Assembly: GCA_036897445.1 (NCBI GenBank) | Contig: JAYMTL010000074.1 | Span: forward strand, 1-64,000 | Direction of reading: 5' to 3' | Length of the DNA stretch: 64,000 bases | Source of the DNA: Pelargonium tetragonum | Taxonomy: Eukaryota > Streptophyta > Magnoliopsida > Geraniales > Geraniaceae | Part shown: positions 63,615 through 64,000 of the stretch, piece after piece | Numbering within the stretch: the stretch's first letter is position 1 | How the letters are laid out: the number at the start of each line of letters is the position of its first letter | Made by a program: the position numbers and the translations under genes | Notes under the pieces: model-generated | What the model was told of the DNA's origin: nothing | The model's input: the letters and a program-made list of their open reading frames with translations, nothing else | Database searches by the model: none

Positions 63615-63628
63615 GCCCCGCGGGCCCG
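63615..63628. repeat. GC-only islet
   Basis: CCCCGCGGGCCCG, with overlapping CCGCGG and GGGCCC palindromes, isolated in AT-rich sequence. Confidence 0.5.
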
Positions 63629-64000
63629 TTGAAAGCAAAGCAAAGAAGGATACTCAGTAAATAAAGATTCAACTACAGGGCTTAGTTTCGATAGGATCCT
63701 TTTAAAAATTAGATTTACCTAACTCAGATAAGATACAAGCTTTTAGGAATCAGGATTAACCTAGTTAAAGTTACTCTTTTAAAATACTTAGGTGGAACCT
63801 CTAAAATCCTTCTGGTTCGGGCTTGCCTAAATTAGAATTTATATAGATCTAATTCTCTAATCAAAAGTGAATCCAGATTTTTAAATATTAAATTCTCCTT
63901 TCTCTTGAAACTTCCCTTAACTTATTAAATGCCTGTTATAGTGAAGTAATCTCTTAGAAAGAAAATAACCCGATGAAGAAGAACTTTACCAATAGGGAAA

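Larger units (their letters stand above)
59806..64000. other. No protein gene seen
   Basis: Holds motif copy 8 and the Ile-like relic. Frames at 60462, 60821/60843 (overlapping on opposite strands) and 61890-62180 (96 codons, minus) show no family signature. The antisense overlap shows how readily chance frames arise here. Confidence 0.5.

Overview
This 64-kb window is AT-rich (about 35% G+C from hand-counted lines) and holds almost nothing that looks like a protein gene. The longest open frame is 122 codons. At this composition about one open stretch of that length is expected by chance in 64 kb over six frames. No membrane-complex, ribosomal, polymerase, intron or homing-endonuclease protein was recognised, and no rRNA could be placed with confidence. 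The one convincing gene is a tRNA-Cys(GCA) at 24980-25051 on the minus strand. It encodes no 3' CCA and has mismatches in the acceptor and D stems. The best reading is the spacer-rich part of a greatly expanded organelle genome (mitochondrion or plastid of a protist, alga or fungus). The lineage cannot be named from the sequence, and a nuclear non-coding region is not excluded.

Three kinds of non-random structure stand out. (1) A short motif, TTAATTRCATTACC, occurs eight times (four per strand) plus weaker copies. One copy starts at the 3' end of the tRNA-Cys, and two others lie just after purine-rich elements. (2) A family of strand-asymmetric elements (a TA-rich tract followed by a purine-rich tract) is dispersed over the window. 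They share exact words of 13-16 bases and keep the same internal order in both orientations. They lie at about 2.4-6.6, 10.8-11.7, 21.1-21.4, 26.6, 35.3-40.2, 51.1-51.5 and 57.3-59.8 kb. (3) tRNA-like relics keep the family's internal spacing and some conserved loops but have lost much of their pairing (12.8, 19.3, 22.3, 57.2 and 61.35 kb). Small GG..CC palindromes, GC-only islets and a few strong hairpins are scattered throughout.

Layout: 1-2.4 kb featureless; 2.4-6.6 kb purine elements ending in the first motif copy; 6.6-10.8 kb mostly featureless, with one weak rRNA-like patch and a pair of small overlapping frames; 10.8-11.7 kb two purine elements in opposite orientation and a motif copy; 11.7-21 kb tRNA relics; 21-25.1 kb a purine element, a tRNA relic, and the tRNA-Cys with inward-facing motif copies; 25-35 kb nearly empty, containing the longest open frame (not above chance); 35-40 kb purine elements; 40-51 kb hairpins and two motif copies; 51-60 kb inverted and clustered purine elements, a strong hairpin and a motif copy; 60-64 kb one relic and one motif copy. 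The picture is a genome that grew by copying and decay of small RNA genes and short repeats. The conserved motif is the best candidate for something still under selection.
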